Below, piece after piece: positions 1-9,259 of a DNA stretch of 64,000 nt. The stretch lies in the NCBI GenBank assembly GCA_965221935.1, contig CBDCSZ010000035.1, forward strand, positions 248,001 through 312,000, given 5' to 3'. Numbering within the stretch: the stretch's first letter is position 1; each line of letters starts with the position of its first letter. The notes under the pieces were generated by a model. The model was not told the DNA's origin. It saw nothing but the letters and a program-made list of their open reading frames with translations, and did no database searches. The DNA is from JAPOXR01 sp965221935. GTDB taxonomy: Bacteria > Pseudomonadota > Alphaproteobacteria > Rhodobacterales > Rhodobacteraceae. Made by a program: the position numbers and the translations under genes.

Positions 1-1640
1 ATGATGCTGTCGGTCTTTTCGGAGTTGATGAAGGCATTGAAGGCCGGATTGGCGCTGTTCTTGATGCGGAAGACGAAGTTCAGCTTCCGCATCCGGTGGA
101 GCAGGGCCATTTCGAAGGACCAGTATCCCCGGTCGTAGACGATGACATCGCCTTCGGCGGCATGGTCGAGATGGGTGACGGCGGCGGCGCGTTCGTTCTC
201 GTGGCCGAAGAGGTCGAAGTCGACCGGGATGCGGTCGCGCAGCCTGTAAAGGACGCTGACCATGCCCTGGGGGTAGTGGGCATTGTCGTTCGGCGCGCGG
301 TAGCCGGCGCGCAGCAGTTCCCTCGGCAGGGTGATCTTCGAGCCGTCGACGGCGAACACGCGGTGTCCCTTCCACAGGGCGCCGTCGGGGCTGTGGGCGA
401 GGATATCCCTGTGCACCCTCCGGAACGCGGCTTCGTCGAGCTTCTCCCGCGCCTCGCAGGCGGTCGACGCCGCCGGAGGCTCGTCCTGCGGCAGCTCGAT
501 GCCGGCCGCCGCGCACTGTTCCCAGAGTTCGCACAGCGTGGCGCGGTACCCCTGCCCGCGCGGCGCGGCGACGAGGCGGAACACGAACAGTATGATCAGC
601 AGGCTGTCGAACACGCGGCGGCGCTTCTGCCAGCGCGCGTCCTCGCGCGCCGCGACCGCCGCGGCGGCCGCGACAAGCGCCTCCCAGCGGCGGCCGAAGC
701 GGCGGTCGGAGGCTGCGGAACGGCCCCTTTCGGCCCGGGTCGGAGGCTTCCGCTGTCCCGCGTCACGCGCGCCGCGCAGGATCCCGCGGGCGCCCGCGCA
801 GAGCGGCATCACATAGACGCCCTTGCGCGTCTTTCCCCTGCCGGCGGTCTCCCCGATGCGTTTCCAGTTGGCGGCGCGGTAACACGAGGCCCTGAACCGG
901 GTCTCGTCGATGAAGGTCTCGCAGAGGACCGGCCGGTGCCCGTGGATGCGCTCCCAGTCGTCCGCGAGACGGCGCGTCGCCATGGCCAGCGCCGAGGAGG
1001 CCAGGTTCTTCGACCGCACCCATGGAAACACCAGAAAGCGGGAGTTGACCACCATCAGGTGCCGCCTGCGGTCGCGTGTCCGGTCCGTCCATCCGATCCA
1101 GCCGTCACGGCACGGGAGCCTCTTCGTCACCGCATCGAACAGCAGGCACCCCAGCCTGCGGCCGTCCCGGTCGGTCACAAAGTAGCGGATATGCGCCCCG
1201 AAGGGGCGCCTGTAGCCGAGATAGTGGTGGCGGTCGACGAAGGCGTTCCACAGCTGCCGTCCTTCGGTGTCGGTGACCGGCTCGACGCGGAGCGGACGCA
1301 GCCCGGACAGCTCCGCCGCGATCTCCGGCTGCGGGTCCGAGGCGGAGGTCCAGGCCGGCGCGTCGACGGCCCTCATGTCGCGGACGCTGCCCTCCCGCTT
1401 CGGCGGAAGCGTCAGGATGCCGTGGCTCTCCAGCGCCTCCAGCATCCCGAGGCAGGCCCCGACCCTGTAGGCCCCCTTCGCCGTCTTCCATCCGAGATGC
1501 TCGCAGATGGTCTTCGCAAGTTCGCTGCGGCTGTCGTTCGGGAGCATCCCGACGGTCTCCTGGATGTCGGCGATCTGCCGCCGGTTCAGGCGGCGGCCCG
1601 AAAAAGTGGTCGACTTGAGGTCGATGATTCGCTGGTCCAT
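1..1640 (-). CDS. DUF4338 (DruA-type)-IS4 fusion transposase, 3' end cut by window edge
   Basis: An uninterrupted frame runs from an ATG at 1640 to the window edge, about 546 codons with no stop, so the C-terminus is missing. Residues about 110-275 look like DUF4338, the domain of DruA in the Druantia anti-phage system: HHYLG at about 138, RDGWIGW at 178, NLASS at 212, ETF at 241 and ANWKRIG at 258. From about residue 330 the protein becomes an IS4-type DDE transposase, with VDGSK and later YDRGYW as the first two acidic catalytic positions; the Y-R-E-K part lies outside the window. The pseudogene at 47944-49865 is a close relative. It probably moves its own IS; the role of DUF4338 here is unknown. 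The frame looks intact as far as it can be seen, so this copy may be active. Confidence 0.8.
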   Translation of the reverse strand, partial: MDQRIIDLKSTTFSGRRLNRRQIADIQETVGMLPNDSRSELAKTICEHLGWKTAKGAYRVGACLGMLEALESHGILTLPPKREGSVRDMRAVDAPAWTSASDPQPEIAAELSGLRPLRVEPVTDTEGRQLWNAFVDRHHYLGYRRPFGAHIRYFVTDRDGRRLGCLLFDAVTKRLPCRDGWIGWTDRTRDRRRHLMVVNSRFLVFPWVRSKNLASSALAMATRRLADDWERIHGHRPVLCETFIDETRFRASCYRAANWKRIGETAGRGKTRKGVYVMPLCAGARGILRGARDAGQRKPPTRAERGRSAASDRRFGRRWEALVAAAAAVAAREDARWQKRRRVFDSLLIILFVFRLVAAPRGQGYRATLCELWEQCAAAGIELPQDEPPAASTACEAREKLDEAAFRRVHRDILAHSPDGALWKGHRVFAVDGSKITLPRELLRAGYRAPNDNAHYPQGMVSVLYRLRDRIPVDFDLFGHENERAAAVTHLDHAAEGDVIVYDRGYWSFEMALLHRMRKLNFVFRIKNSANPAFNAFINSEKTDSI

Positions 1641-1801
1641 GGGTGATTCCCGAATCTGCATGACCACAGCATGCAGATCGCCAAGCGCATGTCAAGGGGG
1701 GCGGTGAAAAAAATATTCCCGCGCCGATGTCCCGTTATATCAACGCCTTGCAGGCCGCAAAAAACCGCGCCCGGAACGGCAAGTCTATCCGAATGCCATT
1801 G
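1..1801. mobile_element. Insertion sequence with DUF4338-IS4 fusion transposase, left end outside window
   Basis: Right-hand part of an IS. The right end is placed at 1801 because bases 1790-1801 (CGAATGCCATTG) match the terminal 12 bases at both ends of the related element at 47843-50033. It carries one leftward transposase gene and interrupts an integrase gene, of which only the part after 1801 is left. The left end is beyond the window, so the target duplication cannot be checked. Confidence 0.75.
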
Positions 1802-2308
1802 CCCGGACAGGCGGTGCAGGTCGACACCCTCTCCGCCAGCCTCCGCCCGGGAAAGACGGTCAAACAGTTCACCGCCGTCGACCGCGTCTCGCGCTGGTGC
1901 TCGGCCATGGCGGCGTCGAACGCGACCGCCGCCAGCGCCGCCCGCTTCCTCGACAGGCTGGTCAGCTCCGCCCCTTTCCCGATCGAGGCGGTCCAGGTCG
2001 ACGGCGGATCCGAGTTCATGGCTGAGTTCGAGTCCGCGTGCGCAGACAGGGACATCGCCCTCGCTGTCCTGCCGCCGAAGTCGCCGAAACAGAACGGACG
2101 CGTGGAGCGCCTGCAGGCGACATGGCGGAACGAGTTCCACAATGTTCAGGACACCGCCTCGAATGTCACCGGGCTCAGACCCCTCATCGACGAATACATG
2201 GCCTTCTACAACACCCAGAGGCCGCATGACGCCCTTGATGGACTGACCCCGGACGAATATCTCCAGAGCAGGCGAATCAGAGAGACCCCGCCGCTTCATA
2301 TGTGTTGA
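1802..2308 (+). pseudogene. Integrase-core transposase remnant, N-terminus removed by IS insertion
   Basis: The reading frame stays open back to 1727, but the first 25 codons lie inside the neighbouring IS end, so the native sequence starts at about 1802. It encodes an rve-type integrase core as in IS3/IS481-like elements. The DDE residues are visible: VQVDT, then VQVDGGSEF, then NGRVERL. The C-terminal FYNTQRPHDAL motif and the natural stop are present. The N-terminal helix-turn-helix is missing, so the protein cannot be a working transposase. I see no terminal repeat that would define the parent element. Confidence 0.75.
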
Positions 2309-2383
2309 GCAGGTACACTGCCTTGCGGGCGGCGAATCAACACAATAGTCTGATGCCGATTTGGAGCCGCCGGTATTGGATTT

Positions 2384-3259
2384 ATGCGTTTTGCCGCCCA
2401 ATCGTCGCCGGTGACCAAAGGAATTCTGCTGACAGTCCTCGCAATGTTCCTTTTGTCCACAATGGATGCGACCGTGAAGTCGCTGACCGACACCGACTCG
2501 ATCATGCAGGTGGTTTGGGCGCGCTACATGGGCCAGACCGTTTTGGTGGTGGCATTGATCTGGCGGCAGATTCCCCGGATCATGCGCACCAGACACCCAA
2601 TTCTGCACTTGCTCAGATCGCTGTTTCTGTTCGTCGCATCGTTCTGTTTTGTCTACGGGTATTCGAACATTGACCTGGCTTCAGCGACCGCGATTCTGCA
2701 GACCGGCCCGCTCCTGCTGGCAATCGGAGCGCACTTCATCCTCAAGGAAAGGGTGGGTCCGCAGAGGATTGCCGGGATTGTCATTGGACTTGCCGGAACG
2801 CTGATCATCATCCGGCCGGGCACGGACGTGTTTTCATTTTATTCGCTTTTTCCTTTGGGCGCCGCGGCCGGCTATTCCGGATATGCCATTGCGACTCGGT
2901 TTCTCAGCCGCGATGAAGGAATTTGGACCAGTTTCTTCTACACCGCATTGCTCGGCGCCGTGTTTGCCAGCTTTTTCGTGCCGTTTTACTGGGAGACGCC
3001 CGATCCCTCAGACCTCCCTTGGTATCTGGTCGTCATTGTGTTTGGGTCGGCAGGGCAATACTTCCTGATCCGGTCACTGTTTTTGGTGGAGGCGACGATC
3101 ACGGCCCCCTTCACCTATGTGTCATTGGTCTTCGCGGGCATCTACGGAGCGGCGGTTTTTGGTGAGTATCCCAATATCTGGACTTGGGCGGGGTCTGCCA
3201 TCATTGCCGCTTCCGGCCTGTTCGTCTGGTATCGGGAGAACCGGGCGCAGATCGGCTGA
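2384..3259 (+). CDS. EamA/DMT-superfamily transporter
   Basis: 291 residues with about ten hydrophobic segments in two EamA repeats, the usual length for inner-membrane drug/metabolite transporters. The first repeat contains STMDATVKSL and a conserved tract around ATAILQTGP and LKERVGPQRIAG; the second ends with the helix TWAGSAIIAASGLFVWYRE. These proteins usually export or exchange small metabolites; the substrate cannot be read from sequence. The ATG at 2384 gives a normal N-terminus but has no clear Shine-Dalgarno. It lies 75 bp after the integrase remnant, so its original promoter may have been altered. The acyltransferase gene starts 9 bp downstream and is probably co-transcribed. Confidence 0.88.
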   Translation: MRFAAQSSPVTKGILLTVLAMFLLSTMDATVKSLTDTDSIMQVVWARYMGQTVLVVALIWRQIPRIMRTRHPILHLLRSLFLFVASFCFVYGYSNIDLASATAILQTGPLLLAIGAHFILKERVGPQRIAGIVIGLAGTLIIIRPGTDVFSFYSLFPLGAAAGYSGYAIATRFLSRDEGIWTSFFYTALLGAVFASFFVPFYWETPDPSDLPWYLVVIVFGSAGQYFLIRSLFLVEATITAPFTYVSLVFAGIYGAAVFGEYPNIWTWAGSAIIAASGLFVWYRENRAQIG

Positions 3260-3268
3260 CCGGTTGCC

Positions 3269-4237
3269 GTGAACGGACAGCCAGACAAAAAAGCCCGTGT
3301 TCGCGGCCGTTTCAGAGAAAAGCTGGTTGATCTGCAGTTTCGAATTCTGATCCGGGTATTGCGGCTCCTTCCTTATCGGTTTCGCATTTCCGCCGGCGGC
3401 TGGATTGTGCGGCGCGTGTTCGTCAATTTCACCGATTCCAAACAGCGGATTCTCGACAATCTTTCCCTCGTGAAACCGTCCGCTTCTGGGCATGAGAAGC
3501 AGAGAATCGTTTCCGGCTGCCTCGACAATTGCGGCCGGCTGTTCGCCGAATATTATTCCGGCGGCGAGTTTGCCGCTCGCGCCAGAAAGTCAGCGCTGAC
3601 CGGCGATGGCGTGGATGCTTTGAAGGAGGCGCATGTGCGGGGCCGGGGCGTGTTGCTGGCCACCGGCCATTTTGGAAACTTCGAGGCCGGCCGCGCAGCC
3701 CTGATCGGCCAGGTTCAACGCTGGACCGACGAAAGGATCGTCAGCAAGTCCGAACAGCGTGCCGGATTGATTCGGAAGGGATGGATTGTCGGAGGGCTGT
3801 ACCGGCCAACCAACAACCCCTACTATGAAGAGCACCATCGGGCGGCGTTCGCGGGCATTGGCGAACCGGCCATACCGAAGGGTCTGCCGGGGCTGCGCGA
3901 ACTCTTCAGGTATTTGGGCAAGGGCGGCTGGCTGATGATTTTGCACGACCAGCACGACAGCCTCGGGGTTCGGCAGCAATTTCTCGGCAAGGACGTGTTG
4001 ACGAGCGTTTCCGCGGCCCGGCTCGCGCTGCGCCATGATGCGCTGCTTGTTCCCTATTATGGGATTCGGCAGCTAAACGGGCTGGATTTCAGGATTGTTG
4101 TCGAATCGCCGGTCGCGCCGAGCGATGAAGTGCGGATGACAGCGCAGCTGACGGCAAGCCTTGAAAAAATGGTCAATTGCCATCCTGAGCAGTGGTTTTG
4201 GGTTCACCGCCGGTGGCGGGAAACTGCGGCCGCATAG
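3269..4237 (+). CDS. LpxL/HtrB-like lysophospholipid acyltransferase
   Basis: 322 residues, GTG start directly after the EamA stop. It belongs to the lauroyl/myristoyl acyltransferase family, which moves acyl chains from acyl-ACP to lipid A precursors or related lipids at the inner membrane. The catalytic H-x4-E motif is GHFGNFE, with His134 and Glu139. A second family block, LHDQHDS, is near residue 230, and the C-terminal block NCHPEQWFWVHRRWR is typical of these enzymes. Length is normal. Whether it acylates lipid A, an ornithine lipid or another acceptor cannot be decided; no other lipid A genes are nearby. Confidence 0.85.
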   Translation: MNGQPDKKARVRGRFREKLVDLQFRILIRVLRLLPYRFRISAGGWIVRRVFVNFTDSKQRILDNLSLVKPSASGHEKQRIVSGCLDNCGRLFAEYYSGGEFAARARKSALTGDGVDALKEAHVRGRGVLLATGHFGNFEAGRAALIGQVQRWTDERIVSKSEQRAGLIRKGWIVGGLYRPTNNPYYEEHHRAAFAGIGEPAIPKGLPGLRELFRYLGKGGWLMILHDQHDSLGVRQQFLGKDVLTSVSAARLALRHDALLVPYYGIRQLNGLDFRIVVESPVAPSDEVRMTAQLTASLEKMVNCHPEQWFWVHRRWRETAAA

Positions 4238-4241
4238 CCCT

Positions 4242-5423
4242 TCAGGGGCCCTCAATGGCAACCGCGGTCGCCTCGCCGCCGGCAAGGCAGACTGCCGCCA
4301 CACCGCGTTTGAGACCGCCCGCCCGCAGGCAATGGATCAGGGTCACCAGGATGCGGGCGCCCGAGGCGCCGATCGGATGGCCGAGCGCACAGGCTCCGCC
4401 CCGGATGTTCATTCGGTCGTGGCTGACTTCATGTTCGCGCATGAAGGCCATTGCCACGACAGCGAAGGCTTCATTCACCTCCCACAGATCGACGTCGGAG
4501 GATTTCCACTCAAGTTTCTGCAAGAGCTCCCGCGCCGCCAGGACAGGCGCAATCGTGAACAGGTCTGGCGCAGTTGCCACCGCGGTCTGTCCGGCAATTC
4601 GCGCGAGAATTGGCGAGCCGCGCCGTTTTGCCTCATCCTCGCTTGCCAGGACCAGGGCGGCGGCGCCATCGGATATTGACGATGAATTGGCCGCGGTGAC
4701 GGTGCCGCTTTCGCGAAAGGCCGGCCTCAATTCCGGAATCCTGTCGGGCCTGGCAAGTTTTGGCTGCTCGTCTTCATCCACTGAAACCTGCTTTTTGCGA
4801 TGCTTGACTGACACGGTCTCCAATTCGTCAGCGAATGTGCCGCTTTGCTGCGCTGCGAGAGCCCGGGACAGCGACGCGGCTGCGAACGCGTCCTGTTGGC
4901 GCCGGGTGAATTGATATTTCTGAGCGCAATCTTCGGCAAAGGCGCCCATGAGCCGGCCTTGGTCATAGGCGTCTTCCAACCCGTCAAGAAACATGTGGTC
5001 GATGGCGGCGGCGTGGCCCATCCGCTGGCCGCCGCGCATGTTTGGAATGAGATAAGGGGCATTTGTCATGCTTTCCATGCCGCCCGCCGCGACGACCCGC
5101 CGGCGCCCAACCGCTATGCTGTCATGCGCAAGCATGACCGATTTCATGCCCGAGCCACACATTTTGTTGACAGTGGTGCAAGGAGCCCGGTGCGGTATGC
5201 CGGCGGCAATGCTGGCTTGCCGGGCAGGGGCCTGGCCGAGTCCGGCGGTCAGAACGCAGCCCATATAGACTTCGTCCACCGAATCCGCGGGCAGCTGCGA
5301 CGCTTCCAAAGCCGACCGGATCGCTACGCCGCCGAGTTCGGTGGCGGTCACGGCCGAAAGCTCGCCCTGAAAACTGCCGATCGGAGTTCGCCTGGCCCCG
5401 GTGACGACCACGCGATCTGTCAT
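4242..5423 (-). CDS. Acetyl-CoA C-acetyltransferase (thiolase)
   Basis: 393 residues, full length for a biosynthetic or degradative thiolase (AtoB/PhaA/FadA group). The acyl-accepting cysteine is Cys89 in NKMCGSGMKS. The second catalytic set is His349 in GHPIGASG and Cys379 in VCLAGGEATA. The last motif differs slightly from the common CIGGG form, but the cysteine is kept. It condenses two acetyl-CoA or cleaves 3-ketoacyl-CoA, and could complete beta-oxidation started by the acyl-CoA genes at 42-47 kb. It lies 104 bp downstream of infC on the same strand, an unusual place where rpmI would be expected. Its stop is 4 bp from the convergent acyltransferase stop. Confidence 0.92.
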   Translation of the reverse strand: MTDRVVVTGARRTPIGSFQGELSAVTATELGGVAIRSALEASQLPADSVDEVYMGCVLTAGLGQAPARQASIAAGIPHRAPCTTVNKMCGSGMKSVMLAHDSIAVGRRRVVAAGGMESMTNAPYLIPNMRGGQRMGHAAAIDHMFLDGLEDAYDQGRLMGAFAEDCAQKYQFTRRQQDAFAAASLSRALAAQQSGTFADELETVSVKHRKKQVSVDEDEQPKLARPDRIPELRPAFRESGTVTAANSSSISDGAAALVLASEDEAKRRGSPILARIAGQTAVATAPDLFTIAPVLAARELLQKLEWKSSDVDLWEVNEAFAVVAMAFMREHEVSHDRMNIRGGACALGHPIGASGARILVTLIHCLRAGGLKRGVAAVCLAGGEATAVAIEGP

Positions 5424-5527
5424 GTTTCGCCAACTGCAAAAAATTGGCGGCGATTGAACCCGGGTTCGCGCGCCGGGAACCGGCCCGACCCTTCAACCCG
5501 CGGGCGGTCGACTGTTTCAGTCAAGAT

Positions 5528-6070
5528 TCACTTCGCCGGTGCGATCACCATGCACATTTGCCGTCCGTCCAGTTTTGGAATGGCCTCGATCTTACCGATC
5601 TCGCTGATGTCATTCGCAACCCTATCAAGCAGATCACGTCCGATTTCCTGGTGGGCCATCTCGCGTCCCCTAAACCGCATCGTGACTTTGACCTTGTCAC
5701 CATTTCCAAGGAACCGTTCAACATTCTTCAGTTTGACCTGATAGTCATGCGTGTCGGTGTTTGGGCGGAACTTAACCTCTTTGATTTCAAATATTTTTTG
5801 CTTTCGCCGCGATTCAGATTCGCGCTTTTGCATCGAGTATTTGAATTTGCCGAGGTCGGTGATCTTGCAAACGGGAGGAAGAGCCGTCGGCGAAATTTCC
5901 ACCAAGTCCAACTCTTCCCGAGCGGCAAGACCTCTTCCTTCATCTGGTGTCATAATTCCATAATTTTCCCCTTCAGGTCCAATTACGCGGACTTTAGGGG
6001 CATTGATGCGCTCATTTGCGCGCGGACGATTGTCGCGCACTGCAGGCGCGTTGTACGGTCGACGTGGGAT
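5528..6070 (-). CDS. infC: Translation initiation factor IF-3, probable ATC start
   Basis: IF-3 binds the 30S subunit, prevents 50S joining and checks the start codon. The frame gives the family core DNRPRANERINAPKVRVIG, then a lysine-rich linker and the C-terminal domain ending MCMVIAPAK. There is no ATG near the N-terminus. An upstream TTG at 6094 is possible but has no ribosome-binding site. An ATC at 6068-6070 lies 9 bases after AAGGA and gives a 180-residue protein with a normal family N-terminus (PRRPYNAP). Near-cognate starts are well known for infC, where they support autoregulation: AUU in E. coli, AUC reported elsewhere. I therefore prefer ATC. thrS is upstream, as in many bacteria, but rpmI and rplT do not follow. 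Confidence 0.9.
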   Translation of the reverse strand: MPRRPYNAPAVRDNRPRANERINAPKVRVIGPEGENYGIMTPDEGRGLAAREELDLVEISPTALPPVCKITDLGKFKYSMQKRESESRRKQKIFEIKEVKFRPNTDTHDYQVKLKNVERFLGNGDKVKVTMRFRGREMAHQEIGRDLLDRVANDISEIGKIEAIPKLDGRQMCMVIAPAK

Positions 6071-6079
6071 TTGTTTCAG

Positions 6080-6089
6080 TCCTTCTCCT
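6080..6089 (-). promoter_or_regulatory. Ribosome-binding site that points to the infC ATC start
   Basis: On the minus strand this reads AGGAGAAGGA. The AAGGA half ends 9 bases before the ATC at 6070. It lies inside or after the alternative TTG start at 6094, so it cannot serve that start. Confidence 0.6.
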
Positions 6090-6348
6090 GGCAAAGTGTA
6101 ATTTACATATAGTCACTGGTATTTTTTGTTCAATAAATATGTGCCTGCCTGAGAATCGCGGTATCTGACTTTGACATCGGACCGTGAAACCTGTGGCGAT
6201 GCGGCGTCGCTGCGGCAGCCTGGCCGGGCAGACCGCCCAATTGGCGTCCCGCCCCCCGGCGCGATGGCCATGGATTTTCAATCGGCGCCGCGTTCGATCC
6301 GGCGGCAACGCAATTCCCCAGCGAAGCGGCGGCTTGGAGAGATTTCGC

Positions 6349-8301
6349 TCAGCTGCGCAGATCGGGCGGCATGGAAGCGGTCCGCAGTTCGGCCAGAAGG
6401 CTGTCAAGCGCTGCCGTCCGCACGGTCTTTTCGCCAAGCCTTCGAACACTGACGGTGCGGTCGCGAATCTCTCGCTCGCCGACGGCGAGAATAATCGGAA
6501 CTTTGGCCACGGAATGCTCGCGCACCTTGTAGTTGATCTTCTCGTTTCGACAGTCGGTGTCCGCCCGAATGCCCGCCGCGCGCAGCGATTCAGCGACCTC
6601 GTGCGCATAGCTGTCCGTCGCCGACACAATGGTCGCCACCGTCACCTGCCGCGGCGTGAGCCAAAACGGCAGGCGGCCGATATGGTTTTCTATGAGTATG
6701 CCGATGAATCGTTCAAAGCTCCCGAGAATTGCCCGGTGCAGCATGACAGGCCGGTGCCGTTCACCGTCGCGTCCGATGTACACCGCATCGAGTCTCTCTG
6801 GCAGCACGAAGTCGACCTGCAGCGTGCCGCATTGCCAGTCCCGTCCGATGGCATCGGTCAGAACAAATTCCAGTTTCGGACCGTAAAACGCTCCTTCGCC
6901 AGGGTTGAGTTCAAACTGGCAGCCAGCGGCGTTGGTCGCCGATATCAAAGCCGCTTCCGCCCGGTCCCAAACCGCATCCGAACCGGCGCGTTCCGCCGGG
7001 CGGTCGGCGAATTTGACAGCGAACTTTTCAAAACCAAGGTCGGCGTAAATCGTGGACAGCATCGCGATGAAGGAAGCTGTTTCGCGTTCAATCTGAGGCT
7101 CTTCACAAAAGATATGCGCGTCATCCTGCACAAATCCCCGAACGCGCATGAGACCATGCAGCGCGCCTGACGGTTCGAAGCGGTTGCAGGATCCAAATTC
7201 CGCCAGCCGAAGCGGCAGGTCGCGGTAGCTCTTCTGTCCTTTGTTGTAGATCTGCACATGGCACGGGCAATTCATCGGCTTGAGAGCGTTGGTGCGGGCG
7301 CCTTCGCCCCGTTCCGTGTCAACCTCCACCAGGAACATGTGCTCGTGGAACTTTTCCCAATGGCCGGACGCTTCCCAGAGCACCCGGTCAACCACCAAAG
7401 GCGTGTTGACTTCGACATAACCGTTTTCGGCCTGGCGGCGTGACATGTAGTCCCGAAGCAGCTTGTAAACTGCCCATCCGTTGGGATGCCAGAAGGCCAT
7501 TCCGGGGGCTTCTTCCTGGAAATGGAACAGCTTCATTTCGGCGCCGATCCGCCGGTGGTCGCGCCGCGCCGCTTCTTCAAGCATGTGCAGGTGCTGTTTG
7601 AGATCCTGCCTGTTCCGGAAACCGATTCCGTAGATCCGCTGCAGCATTTTGTTCTTGGAATCCCCGCGCCAATAGGCGCCTGCGATGCTGCGCAGTGAAA
7701 ACGCGTCCGCGGCAACCTGACCGGTGTGGCGCAGGTGCGGCCCCCGGCACAGATCCTGCCAGTCGCCATGCCAGTACATGCGGACCGGCTGGTCTTCAGG
7801 TATCGCGTCAACAAGCTCCACTTTGTAGGGTTCCCCGGAGTCCCTGTAGTATTCGATCGCTCGGTTTCGTTCCCAGATCTCGGTGGCGATCGGGTTCCGC
7901 AGGTTAATGATTTGCCGCATTTTGGATTCGATCACTGCCAATTCGTCAGGCGTGAACGATTCCTCGCGGTCAAAATCGTAGTACCAGCCATGCTCAATGA
8001 CCGGCCCGATTGTGACTTTGGTATCGGGCCAGATCTCCTGGACAGCGCGAGCCATGATGTGGGCAAGACTGTGGCGAACAAGCTCCAGAGCGGGGCCGTC
8101 ATCGGCCATCGTGTTGATCTTGATCGCGGCGCTGTCGTCAATAGGCCATTGGAGATCCCAATGGGTCTCATTCAAGAATGCGGAAACCGCCTTCTTGCCG
8201 AGGGAAGGGGCGATCGCCGCCGCCACTTCGGCGGCTGTGATGCCGCGCCGAAAGCTCCGTTGGCTGCCGTCGGGAAATGTCAGGGAAATCTGGGAGGTCA
8301 T
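6349..8301 (-). CDS. thrS: Threonine--tRNA ligase
   Basis: 650 residues, full length for class II ThrRS. Domains in order: N-terminal TGS domain (about 1-60), editing domain with the HSLAHIMA zinc-like motif, catalytic core, and anticodon-binding domain from about 540. Visible catalytic parts are NCPCH (zinc cysteine and neighbouring residues), motif 2 around RFEPSGALHGLMRVRGF, and motif 3 around GSFERFIGILIENH. It charges tRNA-Thr; a tRNA-Thr(TGT) gene lies 3 kb away. The gene is followed by infC on the same strand, with 278 bp between the thrS stop and the proposed infC start. I see no gene in that gap. Confidence 0.97.
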   Translation of the reverse strand: MTSQISLTFPDGSQRSFRRGITAAEVAAAIAPSLGKKAVSAFLNETHWDLQWPIDDSAAIKINTMADDGPALELVRHSLAHIMARAVQEIWPDTKVTIGPVIEHGWYYDFDREESFTPDELAVIESKMRQIINLRNPIATEIWERNRAIEYYRDSGEPYKVELVDAIPEDQPVRMYWHGDWQDLCRGPHLRHTGQVAADAFSLRSIAGAYWRGDSKNKMLQRIYGIGFRNRQDLKQHLHMLEEAARRDHRRIGAEMKLFHFQEEAPGMAFWHPNGWAVYKLLRDYMSRRQAENGYVEVNTPLVVDRVLWEASGHWEKFHEHMFLVEVDTERGEGARTNALKPMNCPCHVQIYNKGQKSYRDLPLRLAEFGSCNRFEPSGALHGLMRVRGFVQDDAHIFCEEPQIERETASFIAMLSTIYADLGFEKFAVKFADRPAERAGSDAVWDRAEAALISATNAAGCQFELNPGEGAFYGPKLEFVLTDAIGRDWQCGTLQVDFVLPERLDAVYIGRDGERHRPVMLHRAILGSFERFIGILIENHIGRLPFWLTPRQVTVATIVSATDSYAHEVAESLRAAGIRADTDCRNEKINYKVREHSVAKVPIILAVGEREIRDRTVSVRRLGEKTVRTAALDSLLAELRTASMPPDLRS

Positions 8302-8488
8302 GGTGAATCCTCGTCTGTTTGGCGCCCACGAAACGCCCGGCTGCAGGAGTTGGCCAATTGAAGAATTGGACCGGTAAAGTCAAACTCCATTCTGATTGAG
8401 GATCTGCACTGTTGCACTTTCAGGCTGAATTGCTGTTTGACGCAGCTGCGGATGGCATCGCGTCATTGGATGAAAATCGGAGAGTGTT

Positions 8489-9259
8489 TTGCGCGCAGAC
8501 TGTTTGAAACTGAGCCGCGGCAGGCGAATCGCCTACTGCCGGTCGCACGGCTCTTCCGATCCAGGAATCGTCTTTCTGGGCGGTTTTGGTTCCGACATGG
8601 AAGGAACGAAGGCGCTGCGCTTGGAGCGCTGGGCCGCGAAGCGCGGACGGTCATTCCTGCGGTTCGACTATACCGGGCATGGTCAGTCTTCGGGGCGATT
8701 TGAGGATGGCTGCATTGGAGATTGGTCTGCAGATGCGTTCGATGCCATTCAGAAGCTGACTTCCGGGCCGCAGCTGTTGGTCGGCTCTTCGATGGGCGGC
8801 TGGATTGCGCTGTTGCTGGCGCGGCGGTGCCCGGAAAAAATCATGGCTCTAGTCGGCATTGCGGCGGCGCCGGACTTTACCGACGATTTTGAGCGCAACA
8901 GGCTCACCCAAGAGCAGCTGCGGGAAGTCACCGATACCGGGAAGGTCGAATTGCCATCGGAGTATTCAGACCAGCCAATGGTGGTGACGCGTAAACTGCT
9001 GCAGGATGGTCCGCGCAATTTTGTCCTGAATGCGCCGCTCTGCCTGCCCTTTCCCGTGCGCTTTCTCCAGGGCACCGCCGATGAAGATGTCGAACAGTCA
9101 ACTGCCATCCGGCTGCTGAACCATGCTGAAGGGCCGGACATGCGCTTGGTCATGGTGAAGGACGCCGATCACAGGTTTTCGAATGAGCGATGTCTGAAAC
9201 TGATTGAAGACACGGTCGCATCGCTGCTCGCGACTGCGCCTGAAATTGACGGAATCTAG
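8489..9259 (+). CDS. Alpha/beta hydrolase
   Basis: 256 residues, alpha/beta-hydrolase fold. The nucleophile elbow is GSSMGG with Ser101, the oxyanion region is LGGFGSDMEGT, and the catalytic His is His228 in DADHRFS; an acidic partner is likely around TADED at about 193. The overall pattern resembles the ABHD10-like thioesterase/esterase group, but substrate is not readable. The TTG at 8489 is taken as start because GGAG lies about 7 bases upstream and no ATG gives a complete N-terminus. Its stop overlaps by 4 bases the convergent small membrane protein gene. Confidence 0.85.
   Translation: MRADCLKLSRGRRIAYCRSHGSSDPGIVFLGGFGSDMEGTKALRLERWAAKRGRSFLRFDYTGHGQSSGRFEDGCIGDWSADAFDAIQKLTSGPQLLVGSSMGGWIALLLARRCPEKIMALVGIAAAPDFTDDFERNRLTQEQLREVTDTGKVELPSEYSDQPMVVTRKLLQDGPRNFVLNAPLCLPFPVRFLQGTADEDVEQSTAIRLLNHAEGPDMRLVMVKDADHRFSNERCLKLIEDTVASLLATAPEIDGI

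Noticed and set aside
96..1646. Long open frame (516 codons) on the plus strand
   Set aside because: It is the shadow of the DUF4338-IS4 transposase on the other strand; the translation has no recognisable motifs and is low-complexity Arg/Ala/Gly/Val.
6184..7170. Open frame of 328 codons on the plus strand
   Set aside because: Antisense to thrS, which is certain.
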